Below are positions 18,858 to 26,944 of a stretch of 64,000 nt of DNA, piece after piece. How positions within the stretch are numbered: the stretch's first letter is position 1; each line of letters starts with the position of its first letter. The position numbers were made by a program, and so were the translations under genes. The DNA is from DAIOEK01 sp963828285 (GTDB lineage Bacteria > Chloroflexota > Anaerolineae > Anaerolineales > Anaerolineaceae), in NCBI GenBank assembly GCA_963828285.1, contig CAWHEB010000002.1, positions 1,178,001 through 1,242,000 of the forward strand, read 5' to 3'. The notes below the pieces were generated by a model. That model did not search any database, had not been told where the DNA came from, and saw only the letters and a list, made by a program, of their open reading frames with translations.

Positions 18858-19628
18858 TTATATTACATTGGTCAATTTGAGGGCCAGAACCACCAGCAGG
18901 AGAAGGATCACCATGACAGCAATGATGACAAATAACCAGTTGGTTTTTCTGCGTCGGCGGGTTGGCCGGGGATTCTTCACCGATTCTTCCAGGATCATCG
19001 GAATGGGTTGGTCAGCTTCACTGGCGCTGCTTGAATCGAAACCGTAATCTTCAAGCATGACAGCTTTACCGTCTTCAACCGGCTCGCTCACAGAAGGTCT
19101 GATGTCGATGCTGGAGGCCTCTTCTCTCAGTTGATCCATATCCAAAGGCTGATAAGCCGCCGTCTCTTCAACAGGGATCTTTTCCAGAACAGGACCATTT
19201 TCAAACTCGAAGTCTTCTGGAATGGGTACAATTTCTTCCTCGGGTTGCGAAGTCAGCTCGCTTACTTTGCTTTCCTCATTTGCTCTGTCACCCATGGCTG
19301 CCGTCAGGTCGCTGTATGAAAATCCATTGGATTCTTTCCCTTTCGAGGATTCTGTAACGACTGGTGGTGGAGCAACAGGAGCGGGCTCCGGTGCAGCACC
19401 ATATACCTCGAGACCCTTGCGGGCTGGCTGGTTATCCGGATTGATCTGCAGCACTCGCTTCAAGCAGTAGATCTTCTTATCCTGATCAGGTACACAGGCA
19501 GACATCCACAACCACGCTTGCTCGTCTTCGGGGAAGATCTGTATCACAGTTGAAAGGATCTTCGCTCCTTCAGCCACGTTTCCATTCCGGATCAATTCAA
19601 TTGCTCGGTCTGTATCTAGATTTGACAT
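18858..19628 (-). CDS. TPR protein with acidic linker and C-terminal membrane anchor
   Basis: A 256-residue protein of three parts: two to three TPR-like units (residues 5-75, with DEQAWLWMSACV and CLKRVLQINPDNQPARKG), a long acidic/Pro-rich linker, and a basic stretch (RPTRRRRK) followed by one hydrophobic helix ending six residues from the C terminus. This is a tail-anchored layout with the TPR part in the cytoplasm. A paralogue with the same layout lies at 26.9-27.8 kb. Strong GGAGG ribosome site. The partner is unknown. Confidence 0.75.
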   Translation of the reverse strand: MSNLDTDRAIELIRNGNVAEGAKILSTVIQIFPEDEQAWLWMSACVPDQDKKIYCLKRVLQINPDNQPARKGLEVYGAAPEPAPVAPPPVVTESSKGKESNGFSYSDLTAAMGDRANEESKVSELTSQPEEEIVPIPEDFEFENGPVLEKIPVEETAAYQPLDMDQLREEASSIDIRPSVSEPVEDGKAVMLEDYGFDSSSASEADQPIPMILEESVKNPRPTRRRRKTNWLFVIIAVMVILLLLVVLALKLTNVI

Positions 19629-19711
19629 AGATACCTCCTCGGATTAATTCTCACAGATATAGGTGCAACTTTAGTTCCACGTTTGATGCCAGGTTTGGGG
19701 GAAATTTCTTG

Positions 19712-20542
19712 TTAAAGGTATTCGACTTCCAGTGTTTCTTTGAATCTTGTTCTCATCACTTCAATCGCCTGTGGATTGCTGTCCACCAGAATGAACTGGC
19801 GCTCCATTTCCAGACACACCGCGCCGGTGGTGCCCGATCCGGCGAAGAAATCCAACACCAGGTCGCCGGGGTTGCTGCTGGCTTTGATGATACGGCGCAG
19901 GATCCCCAATGGTTTCTGGGTGGGATAACCTGTCTTCTCTTTGCTGTTGGTCGGGACGATGGTGTGCCACCAGGTATCCGTCGGCAGCTTGCCTCTATCG
20001 GCTTTTTCTTTTCCTACCAGACCAGGCGCCATATATGGGATCCGGTCGATTGCGTCCAGATTGTAAGTGTAATGCTTGGGATCTTTGGCGTACCACAGGA
20101 TATTATCGTGCTTGGCTGGCCACTTGTTGCGCGCTCTGCCGCCGTAATCGTATGCCCAGATGATCTCGTTCAAAAACGAATCCCTGCCGAAGATCTGATC
20201 GAGCAGTATCTTGCAGTAGTGGACTTCCCGATAATCGATGTGAAAATACAAACTCCCGGTTGGTTTCAGTACCCGGTGAGCTTCTTCCAGGCGCGGCTGC
20301 AGAAAAGCCAGATAGTCATCAAAGATATCCACATACGCCCGGTTGGCACCTTTGGTGGTTTCATATCGGTGACCGCCGAATCCGGTCCGGTCGCCTTGTT
20401 CGCTTTTTTCGGTCTTGATCTGGGTGCGGGATTGGATCTTTTGGGTGTTGAATGGTGGATCGATGTAGATCAGGTCAACAATTCCATCTTCCATGCGTTT
20501 AAGCACTTCGAGGTTATCCGCCTGGATGATTTTCCTGATCAT
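19712..20542 (-). CDS. Solitary site-specific DNA methyltransferase (beta class, probably N6-adenine)
   Basis: A 276-residue enzyme with the catalytic motif DPPF (residues 28-31) near the N terminus and the SAM-binding motif FAGSGTT (233-239) near the C terminus, the order of the beta class. TGYPTQKPLGILRRII precedes the SAM motif as in this group. No restriction endonuclease or specificity gene is beside it, so it may be an epigenetic or phage-derived methylase. It is divergent from the HerA-like gene with 127 bases between starts. Target sequence unknown. Confidence 0.88.
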   Translation of the reverse strand: MIRKIIQADNLEVLKRMEDGIVDLIYIDPPFNTQKIQSRTQIKTEKSEQGDRTGFGGHRYETTKGANRAYVDIFDDYLAFLQPRLEEAHRVLKPTGSLYFHIDYREVHYCKILLDQIFGRDSFLNEIIWAYDYGGRARNKWPAKHDNILWYAKDPKHYTYNLDAIDRIPYMAPGLVGKEKADRGKLPTDTWWHTIVPTNSKEKTGYPTQKPLGILRRIIKASSNPGDLVLDFFAGSGTTGAVCLEMERQFILVDSNPQAIEVMRTRFKETLEVEYL

Positions 20543-20632
20543 GGGGAGATTGTAGCACAGGCTGTCCTTCCCCGCTTGCCAATCTCATCCCTTATTCTTA
20601 TATCCGCTCAAGTTCTGATCCCTCCGTTCTGC

Positions 20633-20638
20633 TATAAT
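20633..20638 (+). promoter_or_regulatory. -10 element for the HerA-like gene
   Basis: A perfect TATAAT lies 31 bases upstream of the ATG at 20670, with a GGGGAG ribosome site between. A good -35 hexamer is not evident. Confidence 0.5.
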
Positions 20639-20669
20639 GAAAAAAAGTCATTCCGGGGAGTGAATAATT

Positions 20670-23150
20670 ATGGCAAATAATGACGAATTTTTTCTTGGAC
20701 GAAAGTATGATCTGGCTGCTCAAAAGGTCACTGATGAGATTGTCTCCTACGATCCGGCGGACCTGACAACCCACGCGGTGGTCACCGGTATGACCGGTTC
20801 CGGCAAGACCGGTTTGTGTATCGGTCTTCTCGAAGAAGCTGCCCTGCAGGGAATCCCTGCCATCATCATCGATCCCAAAGGGGATCTGACCAACCTGGCT
20901 CTCCACTTTCCGAACCTGGCGCCCACAGATTTTGCGCCCTGGGTCGACCCCGATGCTGCCCGCAAAATGGGAAAATCGGTCGCGGAGTTGTCCTCCGAAA
21001 CCGCTGCCAACTGGAAAAAAGGGCTAGACGGCTGGGGCATCACCGGTGAACGCATCGCGAAACTTGCTGAGAAAGCGGACTTCGCCATTTACACTCCCGG
21101 GTCGGATACCGGCATTCCGGTCAGCATTATCGCCTCATTGAAAGCGCCAACCATCCCCTGGGAAGGCAACCGCGAGATCCTGCAGGAAAAGATCTCCAGT
21201 ACAGTCAGTGCGCTGCTGGGTCTGGTCGGGTTGACCGATATCGACCCTGTCCGCTCACGTGAGCACATTCTCTTATCCAACATTTTTCAGACTGCCTGGA
21301 GCCAGCAGAAAGATTTGGATCTTTCTGAGCTCATCCTGCAGACCCAGAATCCCCCATTCAACAAACTGGGCGTCTTCCCCCTGGATAAATTCTTCCCGGA
21401 AAAAGACCGCACCGACCTTGCCATCCTTTTGAACAACTTCCTCGCATCCCCGGCATTTCAATCATGGATGAACGGTGAACCGCTGGATATCGCCTCCATG
21501 CTGTACACTCCGGCTGGCAAGCCTCGCCACTGCATTTTCTATGTTGCCCATCTCGCGGATGCTGAACGAATGTTTTTCATCACCTTGTTGTACTCCGCAG
21601 TCGAAACCTGGATGCGCACCCAGACCGGTACCACCGGGTTACGCGCTCTGGTTTATTTTGACGAGATCATGGGTTATCTCCCCCCGGTCAGCAATCCGCC
21701 TTCGAAAATGGTCATCCTGCGCATGCTGAAACAGGCCAGGGCTTTCGGTGTGGGACTATTGCTCGCCACTCAGAACCCGGTGGATGTGGATTACAAAGCC
21801 CTGTCCAATGCCGGAACCTGGTTCATCGGCAAACTGCAGACCGATCAGGATAAACAGCGTCTGCTGGACGGCTTGGAAAGTGTTGCAGGCGGCGTGGACC
21901 GCGGCAAGTTCGACACGATCATCTCCGCCTTGGGCAAACGGGTTTTCCTGCTGCATAATGTGCATTCTTCCGGTCCGGTATTGATGAACACCCGCTGGAC
22001 AATGAACTTTCTAGCTGGACCACTTACCCGGGTGCAGATTCCAGCCTTGAACCGCCTTATCGGGGCAGGTAAACAATCACCTTCTGTTTCATCTTCTGCT
22101 GGCAGCCAACCTGTGGGCGCCGTTGCACCGCAGACGACTTCAACCGCACAGCCGTCCGCGGAATTCACCCAGACCAAACCGCAGGTTCCAACCGGGATCA
22201 CTGAGGTGGTCCTGCCGAATAACCTCACCTTCCAGGAATCCGCTGAAAAAGCAAAAAGTATCGCCTCCGCGGCGAATGCAAAGATCGTTTACCGTCCAGT
22301 CCTGATCGGACAGGTTCAGATCCGCTATCTGGACAGAAAATACGGCGTCGATCAATTGGTTCGCAAACAGGTGGTCGTTCCCAATCCTGATCCGCGCGGA
22401 TTCATCCAATGGGCTGATTTTAACTCCACCGCTTTGGATCCACGGCAGATGACCTCACAGGCAGTTGGCGGAGCCAGGTTTGCCGCGCTGGAGCAGCCAT
22501 TGGCTGATCCAAGGATGATGAGCAACTTGCAGAAGGATTTTCTGGATTGGATATACCAGACTGGCGAACTTCGCATGAAAGCCAACCTCACCTTGAAACA
22601 ATTTGCTGGTCCGGAAATAACGATGGACGAATTCAAGGAAAAATGCTCACAAGTTGCGGAATTATTGTATTCTGCTGATGTATTCAAATTGAAAGCGGCT
22701 CAAAAGTCGAAAGTTACCGCGCTGCAGCAGAAAATTGCCCGGGAAGAAGCGGAACTGACCGCCGACAAAGCGGATTTGAATACCCGCACCATGGAAGAAG
22801 TCGGCAGCGGCTTTGAGACAGTTCTGGGGTTGTTTGGCGGGCGTAAACGCAGCATCAGTAAAAACCTGACCAAGAGACGCATGACCGCCAATGCCAAGGC
22901 GGATGTTGATGAGTCAGTCAAGATGATCGCGTCCATGAAGGAACAACTCGCCGCCATGGAGTTGGAATCCAAGCGGTTGGATGACGAAGTCAATGAGCGC
23001 TGGGCAAAAGTGGTTGAAGACATCACCGAGATCCCGGTCATCCCTGCCAAGGGGAACATCTTCACAGAAGTGTTCGGTGTCGCCTGGGCGCCGTACTACC
23101 GTATCGAAGGAAACGGTCCGCCGGTCGAACTCCCCGCCTGGGGTGGATGA
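20670..23150 (+). CDS. HerA/VirB4-like ATPase (DUF853 type)
   Basis: An 826-residue P-loop ATPase of the HerA-FtsK superfamily. Walker A is GMTGSGKTG (residues 40-48), followed by IPAIIIDPKGDLTNLAL; Walker B is ALVYFDEIMGYLPP; the sensor-like LLLATQNPVDVDYKALSNAG is typical of HerA-like proteins. Residues about 455-500 are a Ser/Thr/Gln linker and the C-terminal third has a coiled coil (KVTALQQKIAREEAEL onward) and a conserved-looking end (IPVIPAKGNIFTEVFGVAW). Such proteins translocate DNA or act as nucleoprotein motors; no nuclease partner (NurA or similar) is adjacent. Confidence 0.85.
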   Translation: MANNDEFFLGRKYDLAAQKVTDEIVSYDPADLTTHAVVTGMTGSGKTGLCIGLLEEAALQGIPAIIIDPKGDLTNLALHFPNLAPTDFAPWVDPDAARKMGKSVAELSSETAANWKKGLDGWGITGERIAKLAEKADFAIYTPGSDTGIPVSIIASLKAPTIPWEGNREILQEKISSTVSALLGLVGLTDIDPVRSREHILLSNIFQTAWSQQKDLDLSELILQTQNPPFNKLGVFPLDKFFPEKDRTDLAILLNNFLASPAFQSWMNGEPLDIASMLYTPAGKPRHCIFYVAHLADAERMFFITLLYSAVETWMRTQTGTTGLRALVYFDEIMGYLPPVSNPPSKMVILRMLKQARAFGVGLLLATQNPVDVDYKALSNAGTWFIGKLQTDQDKQRLLDGLESVAGGVDRGKFDTIISALGKRVFLLHNVHSSGPVLMNTRWTMNFLAGPLTRVQIPALNRLIGAGKQSPSVSSSAGSQPVGAVAPQTTSTAQPSAEFTQTKPQVPTGITEVVLPNNLTFQESAEKAKSIASAANAKIVYRPVLIGQVQIRYLDRKYGVDQLVRKQVVVPNPDPRGFIQWADFNSTALDPRQMTSQAVGGARFAALEQPLADPRMMSNLQKDFLDWIYQTGELRMKANLTLKQFAGPEITMDEFKEKCSQVAELLYSADVFKLKAAQKSKVTALQQKIAREEAELTADKADLNTRTMEEVGSGFETVLGLFGGRKRSISKNLTKRRMTANAKADVDESVKMIASMKEQLAAMELESKRLDDEVNERWAKVVEDITEIPVIPAKGNIFTEVFGVAWAPYYRIEGNGPPVELPAWGG

Positions 23151-23213
23151 TTGCTCATTACTGGAGATTCAGAGTATCTCTCTGCATTTGCAAGAGCTTG
23201 GAGAAACATGATT

Positions 23214-23252
23214 GATAGGGAGGGAAGAACCAAAGGTTCTTCCCTCCCTATC
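23214..23252 (+). terminator. Strong hairpin after the HerA-like gene
   Basis: A perfect 18-base inverted repeat (23214-23231 and 23235-23252) with a three-base AAA loop, 63 bases after the stop. The following sequence (TCTTAATG) is only weakly T-rich, but the stem is the strongest in the window. Confidence 0.7.
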
Positions 23253-23260
23253 TCTTAATG

Positions 23261-23311
23261 CCCCTCCCGCATAGCAGATATACTCAATCACATTTCGTCC
23301 CGCGGGAGGGG
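23261..23311. repeat. GC-rich inverted repeat
   Basis: Ten-base arms CCCCTCCCGC (23261-23270) and GCGGGAGGGG (23302-23311), the right arm running on into GTTGGGGTGGG. It looks like a dispersed intergenic element, not part of a gene; no second copy is seen in the window. Confidence 0.5.
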
Positions 23312-23339
23312 TTGGGGTGGGCTTCATATCATAGGACTA

Positions 23340-23490
23340 TATAAACTGATCCGCTCCAAGTCACCCTTGTCTTCCTGAGGCGACAGCCGACACTTGCGCC
23401 TGCGCGCAGTGCAGTTGAGGATCTCTGGTTAGATCATACTGTTGATTAACTTTGCCAGAGATTCTTCACTTCGTTCAGAATGACAATCCA
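23340..23490. repeat. Intergenic REP-like element
   Basis: Non-coding stretch with the text CTTCCTGAGGCGACAGCCGA and, at its right end, AGAGATTCTTCACTTCGTTC followed by AGAATGACA. Arms ATCTCTGG (23421-23428) and CCAGAGAT (23455-23462) are inverted. Sequences of this kind recur in intergenic spaces of many environmental bacterial genomes (general knowledge); only one copy is seen here. Confidence 0.45.
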
Positions 23491-23511
23491 GATCAGCACA
23501 ATTCAGCAAAC

Positions 23512-23531
23512 ACCTGTCACAAGTGACAGGT
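23512..23531. promoter_or_regulatory. Palindrome abutting the -35 of the terminase cassette
   Basis: Perfect nine-base arms ACCTGTCAC and GTGACAGGT around a two-base AA spacer, ending on the first base of the -35 hexamer. It has the symmetry of a dimeric repressor operator. Confidence 0.6.
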
Positions 23532-23558
23532 TGTACTTAAATATTTCCTGTGTATACT
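23531..23558 (+). promoter_or_regulatory. Promoter of the terminase-like cassette
   Basis: -35 TTGTAC (23531-23536), 16-base spacer, -10 TATACT (23553-23558). The predicted start of transcription near 23565 falls inside the left arm of the second palindrome. Confidence 0.55.
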
Positions 23559-23590
23559 CCTTAATTAGAACGTATATTCTAATTAAGGAG
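23557..23590. promoter_or_regulatory. Perfect 14-base palindrome containing the ribosome site
   Basis: Arms CTCCTTAATTAGAA (23557-23570) and TTCTAATTAAGGAG (23577-23590) with a six-base spacer. The left arm overlaps the -10; the right arm holds the AAGGAG ribosome site three bases before the ATG at 23594. It could be a repressor operator or, if transcription starts further upstream, an RNA hairpin hiding the ribosome site. Confidence 0.65.
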
Positions 23591-23593
23591 ACT

Positions 23594-23989
23594 ATGGAAA
23601 CCAACTCAACCACCCCCAAACCCGTCCGCGGACGCGGCGCCCCCAAAGGCAATCTAAACGCCTTCAAACACGGCTTTTATTCCAAACGCTTCCGTGTTGG
23701 CGAAATCGACGACCTCCTTCAAATCCCACTCGGCAGCCTGAAGGGCGAGATCGCCATGCTTCGGGTCATCACCCGCCGTGCCGCCGAAATGCTCGATGCA
23801 GGCGAACCTATCGAAAACCTGCTCCCAACCTATGATTTTATTGGCAAAATGTGTATGCGCTTATCCAGCCTCATGCGTACCGAAAAGATCATCGAAGGTC
23901 GTGCTGACCTCACCGAAGAACTAACCCAGACCATTGAAACAGTCCGGGTGGCTATCCAGGGTCATGAATCTGAGCAGGAAAGCCTATGA
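23594..23989 (+). CDS. Small-terminase-like protein
   Basis: A 131-residue protein. The N terminus has RGRGAPKGNLNAFKHGFYSK, a basic motif seen in phage-associated proteins encoded directly before large terminases; the rest is helical (LKGEIAMLRVITRRAAEML). The ATG at 23594 is chosen for its AAGGAG site; the frame is open 114 bases further upstream but that part covers the promoter. A DNA-recognition role as small terminase is inferred from the motif and from the large-terminase gene two genes downstream. Overlaps the next gene by four bases. Confidence 0.65.
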   Translation: METNSTTPKPVRGRGAPKGNLNAFKHGFYSKRFRVGEIDDLLQIPLGSLKGEIAMLRVITRRAAEMLDAGEPIENLLPTYDFIGKMCMRLSSLMRTEKIIEGRADLTEELTQTIETVRVAIQGHESEQESL

Positions 23990-24270
23990 CCGATCCTTCC
24001 GTCCTTTTACTCAACGAAAAACTTCAGCGCACCCTGGACCTCCTCGATTCACGCCTGAATCGCCTCCTCTCCAGTCAACAACATCAGATTGACCTGCTCT
24101 CGAAACGTATCGAATCTCTCGAGCAAAGTCAAACCGATCAGGAGACCCGCCTCCGCGCGGTCACCGAGACCCTCATCCGACTCAATACACAGGGATCCCT
24201 GGCTGCCATCGGGCAGAGTATGCTCTCCCTCATCCTCGCCGCCATTGCCGCCTACATCGGAGCGCGTTAA
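23986..24270 (+). CDS. Small coiled-coil protein with C-terminal membrane helix
   Basis: A 94-residue protein: residues about 8-65 are heptad-rich (LDLLDSRLNRLLSSQQHQI, then SKRIESLEQSQ), and the last 24 residues are hydrophobic (SLAAIGQSMLSLILAAIAAYI). It is a predicted tail-anchored coiled coil sandwiched between the two terminase-like genes with ATGA and TAATG overlaps at either end, so the three are made together. It is too short to assign; a membrane tether or holin-like role is speculation. Confidence 0.65.
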   Translation: MTDPSVLLLNEKLQRTLDLLDSRLNRLLSSQQHQIDLLSKRIESLEQSQTDQETRLRAVTETLIRLNTQGSLAAIGQSMLSLILAAIAAYIGAR

Positions 24271-25799
24271 TGGCTGTCAACCGCGAAAAGCTCGAGCAGT
24301 ACATGAGTTATGCCCTCGCGGATCCGGTCCGGTTCGCCCTTATCAATGCCGGCATCGAATTACGTTCTTACCAGGTCGATGTCATCCGCACCATCACCGA
24401 TTCGGTCCTGAATAATAAGGGATTCACTTTCGCTGTCATGTTTCCACGCCAGAGCGGCAAGAACGAGCTCCAGGCGCAGCTCGAAGCATATTTGCTAACC
24501 CTGCTGTCCTCCACTGATGCGGAGATTGTAAAGATAAGCCCCACCTGGCGCCCCCAGAGTCTGAATGCCATGCACCGTCTCGAACGCATCCTGAAGAACG
24601 GCAAGATCACCCGCTATCTGTGGAAAAGGAACAATGGCTACATCTTTAATATTGGACGCGCCCGCATTAGCTTCCTCTCCGGAGAACCGCAGGCACATAT
24701 CGTCGGGGCCACCGCCTCAACCCTGCTCGAAGTGGATGAAGCCCAGGATGTGACCATCGCCAAGTATGATAAAGAGATTGCCCCCATGGCAGCCAGCACC
24801 AACGCCACCCGCGTTTTCTGGGGCACCGCCTGGACCTCTCAGACACTCCTCGCCCGTGAGATCCGCGCTTCACAAGATCAACAGTCGCGGGATGACCAAC
24901 CCCGCGTATTTATTCTCACCGCAGCCGATGTCGCTCAAGAAGTGCATGGTTATGGCAATTTTGTCCGTGATCAAATCGACCGCCTGGGCAGAAATCATCC
25001 CCTGGTCAGAACACAGTTCTTCTCCGAAGAGATCGAAGCCGATGCGGGCATGTTCCCCCTCACCCGTCAGGTATCGATGCAGGGAGATCATCCCGCCCAG
25101 ACAAACCCCATTGCCGGGCGTATCTATGCCTTTCTAATAGATGTCGGTGGCGACGACGCTCTCTCAAACGATGGTTCAACCCTAAATATCAAAGACCGCG
25201 ATTCCACTGCCCTCACCATCGTCGAAATACAGCCCCAAACACCCATAAGCAACCAGGGTTCAGGTCCGATCTATCGCGTGGTGTATCGACAGGTCTGGAC
25301 CGGTGTAAGCCAACCGGTCCTGTATGATAGGATCAGGGACCTCTATCAGCATTGGAGACCACGCCGCGTACTGGTGGATGCCACCGGTATCGGTGCCGGT
25401 CTGGCTGGTTTTCTGCAAAAGTCGATACCGGGCAAAGTGATCCCGTTTATATTCACCACCGCCAGTAAAAGCAGCCTCGGCTGGGATTTTCTCACCATTT
25501 GTGACACCGGCCGCTTCCTCGATTATCTTCAGAACCCATCAGACACCCTCCAAAAGCTATTCTGGCAGCAGCTAACCTTCTGTCAGATGCTGACGAACGC
25601 CGGGCCGGGTAGAACCCTGCATTGGGGAGTCCCCGATGGTACCCGTGATCCGCAAACCGGAGAGCGAATCCACGATGACCTGATCATCTCCGCCGCGCTC
25701 TGTGCCCGTCTTGAAACATTCCGTTGGGTTAGCTCCTCTGGCGGCAGTCTCATCCCCGGTAAGGACCCTCTCATCGATAGCCGCCGTCAACGATATTAA
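24270..25799 (+). CDS. Phage-type terminase large subunit
   Basis: A 509-residue protein with both terminase domains. ATPase: Walker A-like FPRQSGKN (58-65), Walker B LLEVDEAQD (152-160) and coupling motif FWGTAW. Nuclease (RNase H fold): acidic residues in LIDVGGDD (D291), VLVDATGIGAG (D370) and RIHDDLIISAAL (D469/D470). All expected catalytic residues are present, so it is probably active in packaging or cutting DNA. No portal, capsid, protease or tail gene is nearby; the genes either side are chromosomal housekeeping. Start by TAATG coupling. Confidence 0.88.
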   Translation: MAVNREKLEQYMSYALADPVRFALINAGIELRSYQVDVIRTITDSVLNNKGFTFAVMFPRQSGKNELQAQLEAYLLTLLSSTDAEIVKISPTWRPQSLNAMHRLERILKNGKITRYLWKRNNGYIFNIGRARISFLSGEPQAHIVGATASTLLEVDEAQDVTIAKYDKEIAPMAASTNATRVFWGTAWTSQTLLAREIRASQDQQSRDDQPRVFILTAADVAQEVHGYGNFVRDQIDRLGRNHPLVRTQFFSEEIEADAGMFPLTRQVSMQGDHPAQTNPIAGRIYAFLIDVGGDDALSNDGSTLNIKDRDSTALTIVEIQPQTPISNQGSGPIYRVVYRQVWTGVSQPVLYDRIRDLYQHWRPRRVLVDATGIGAGLAGFLQKSIPGKVIPFIFTTASKSSLGWDFLTICDTGRFLDYLQNPSDTLQKLFWQQLTFCQMLTNAGPGRTLHWGVPDGTRDPQTGERIHDDLIISAALCARLETFRWVSSSGGSLIPGKDPLIDSRRQRY

Positions 25800-25961
25800 C
25801 TTTTCGTTTTTTGCCCTCCTTGCCAAGGGACATCGTGCCAGTCTGCTTCATCGACTGGTAGGTGGGGGGATCTGAATTGAAACAAATAACAAATGATCGC
25901 TATTTTTTCAGCAGAAGAAATTTTCTCATCCCCGCTTCGTCAACAAATCCAGCAACAAAAA

Positions 25962-25984
25962 ACCCGGGGAGAAAATCCCCGGGT
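25962..25984 (-). terminator. Intrinsic terminator of the degV gene
   Basis: Nine-base arms (ACCCGGGGA and TCCCCGGGT) with a five-base loop; on the minus strand the stem is followed by a run of six T. It lies 23 bases after the degV stop and may also act on read-through from the terminase cassette. Confidence 0.85.
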
Positions 25985-26006
25985 CTATCACCAAATTGGG
26001 ATTCGG

Positions 26007-26855
26007 TTACATCCCTGCCATATATGCGATACTCACCGTCCCCGGACCAACATGTGACCCTACCACCGGACTGACTTCACTGAGAATGTTCTCCACCGGG
26101 TGGAATTCTTTTTCGCAGGCAGTCTGCAATTCTTTCGCGGTAGATTCATCAAGCGCATGGAAAACAGAGATATGTACCGGGGACCGACCGTCGATGCCTT
26201 CGCCAACCAATTTCACGATCCGCTCCAGCGCTTTCTTGCGGGTAATGGCTGAACCGGCTGCTTCGATCTTTCCCTCGTGGATCTGAAGGATGGGTTTGAT
26301 CTTAAGTGCAGAACCCAGTAACCGTTTTGCGCCTCCGATACGCCCGCCTTTATGAAGATACTTCAAATCGTTCACAGTGAAGTAAACCCCGATGTGGGAA
26401 TAGGCTTTTTCGGCGACAGCTTTCGCTTCCTGTAGATCCGCACCGTCACGGACTGCGCGGGCAGCCGCCAGTACCATGAAACTTAAGGCCATCGAGACTA
26501 ACAGCGTATCCACCACTTCAACCGGTTTACCGGGGAAATTCGCCTTCGCCAGAACCGCATTTGCGTGCGAAGCTGAGATGCCCTGGGAAAGCGGTAAGAC
26601 CAGCACTGATTTGCCTTCATCCAGCCCCTGTTGTATGCCAACTTCAAAATCGTGCACGGATACCGCACTGGTGGTTGGAAGCTCATCGGATGTTTTTAAC
26701 CGCTCATAGAACTCACTTGCGCGGATATCATAGAAATCGCGGTAAGTCTTTCCCTGCCAGGTCACCATCAATGGAATGACCCCGATCTTGAACTCTTCAA
26801 CATATTGTTCGGGTAAATATGCAGTAGTATCGGTAATGATCTTTACGCCAGCCAT
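26007..26855 (-). CDS. DegV family fatty-acid-binding protein
   Basis: A 282-residue protein of the DegV/FakB family, which bind a fatty acid and present it to a kinase (FakA) for phospholipid synthesis. It has the family opening VKIITDTTAYLPEQY, the TTSAVSVHDF segment, the lipid-site region VLPLSQGISASHANA and the C-terminal VGSHVGPGTVSIAYM. It is preceded by a TATACT -10 and an AAGGAGAAAG ribosome site. No fakA is in the window. Confidence 0.93.
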   Translation of the reverse strand: MAGVKIITDTTAYLPEQYVEEFKIGVIPLMVTWQGKTYRDFYDIRASEFYERLKTSDELPTTSAVSVHDFEVGIQQGLDEGKSVLVLPLSQGISASHANAVLAKANFPGKPVEVVDTLLVSMALSFMVLAAARAVRDGADLQEAKAVAEKAYSHIGVYFTVNDLKYLHKGGRIGGAKRLLGSALKIKPILQIHEGKIEAAGSAITRKKALERIVKLVGEGIDGRSPVHISVFHALDESTAKELQTACEKEFHPVENILSEVSPVVGSHVGPGTVSIAYMAGM

Positions 26856-26944
26856 ACTTTCTCCTTATAACGATATCAGGATGAGTATACCTTAATAAAT
26901 CTTAGAGGGAAGTCACAGCAGATCAGATCCACTAGCAGGACTGA

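Noticed and set aside
19709..20680. 323-codon plus-strand open frame opposite the methyltransferase
   Set aside because: Antisense shadow: the minus strand carries clear methylase motifs, while this frame shows none and would run into the HerA-like start.
23594..25799. Full prophage or insertion sequence
   Set aside because: Only terminase-like genes are present; there is no integrase, transposase, structural gene or terminal repeat, and both sides are chromosomal genes.
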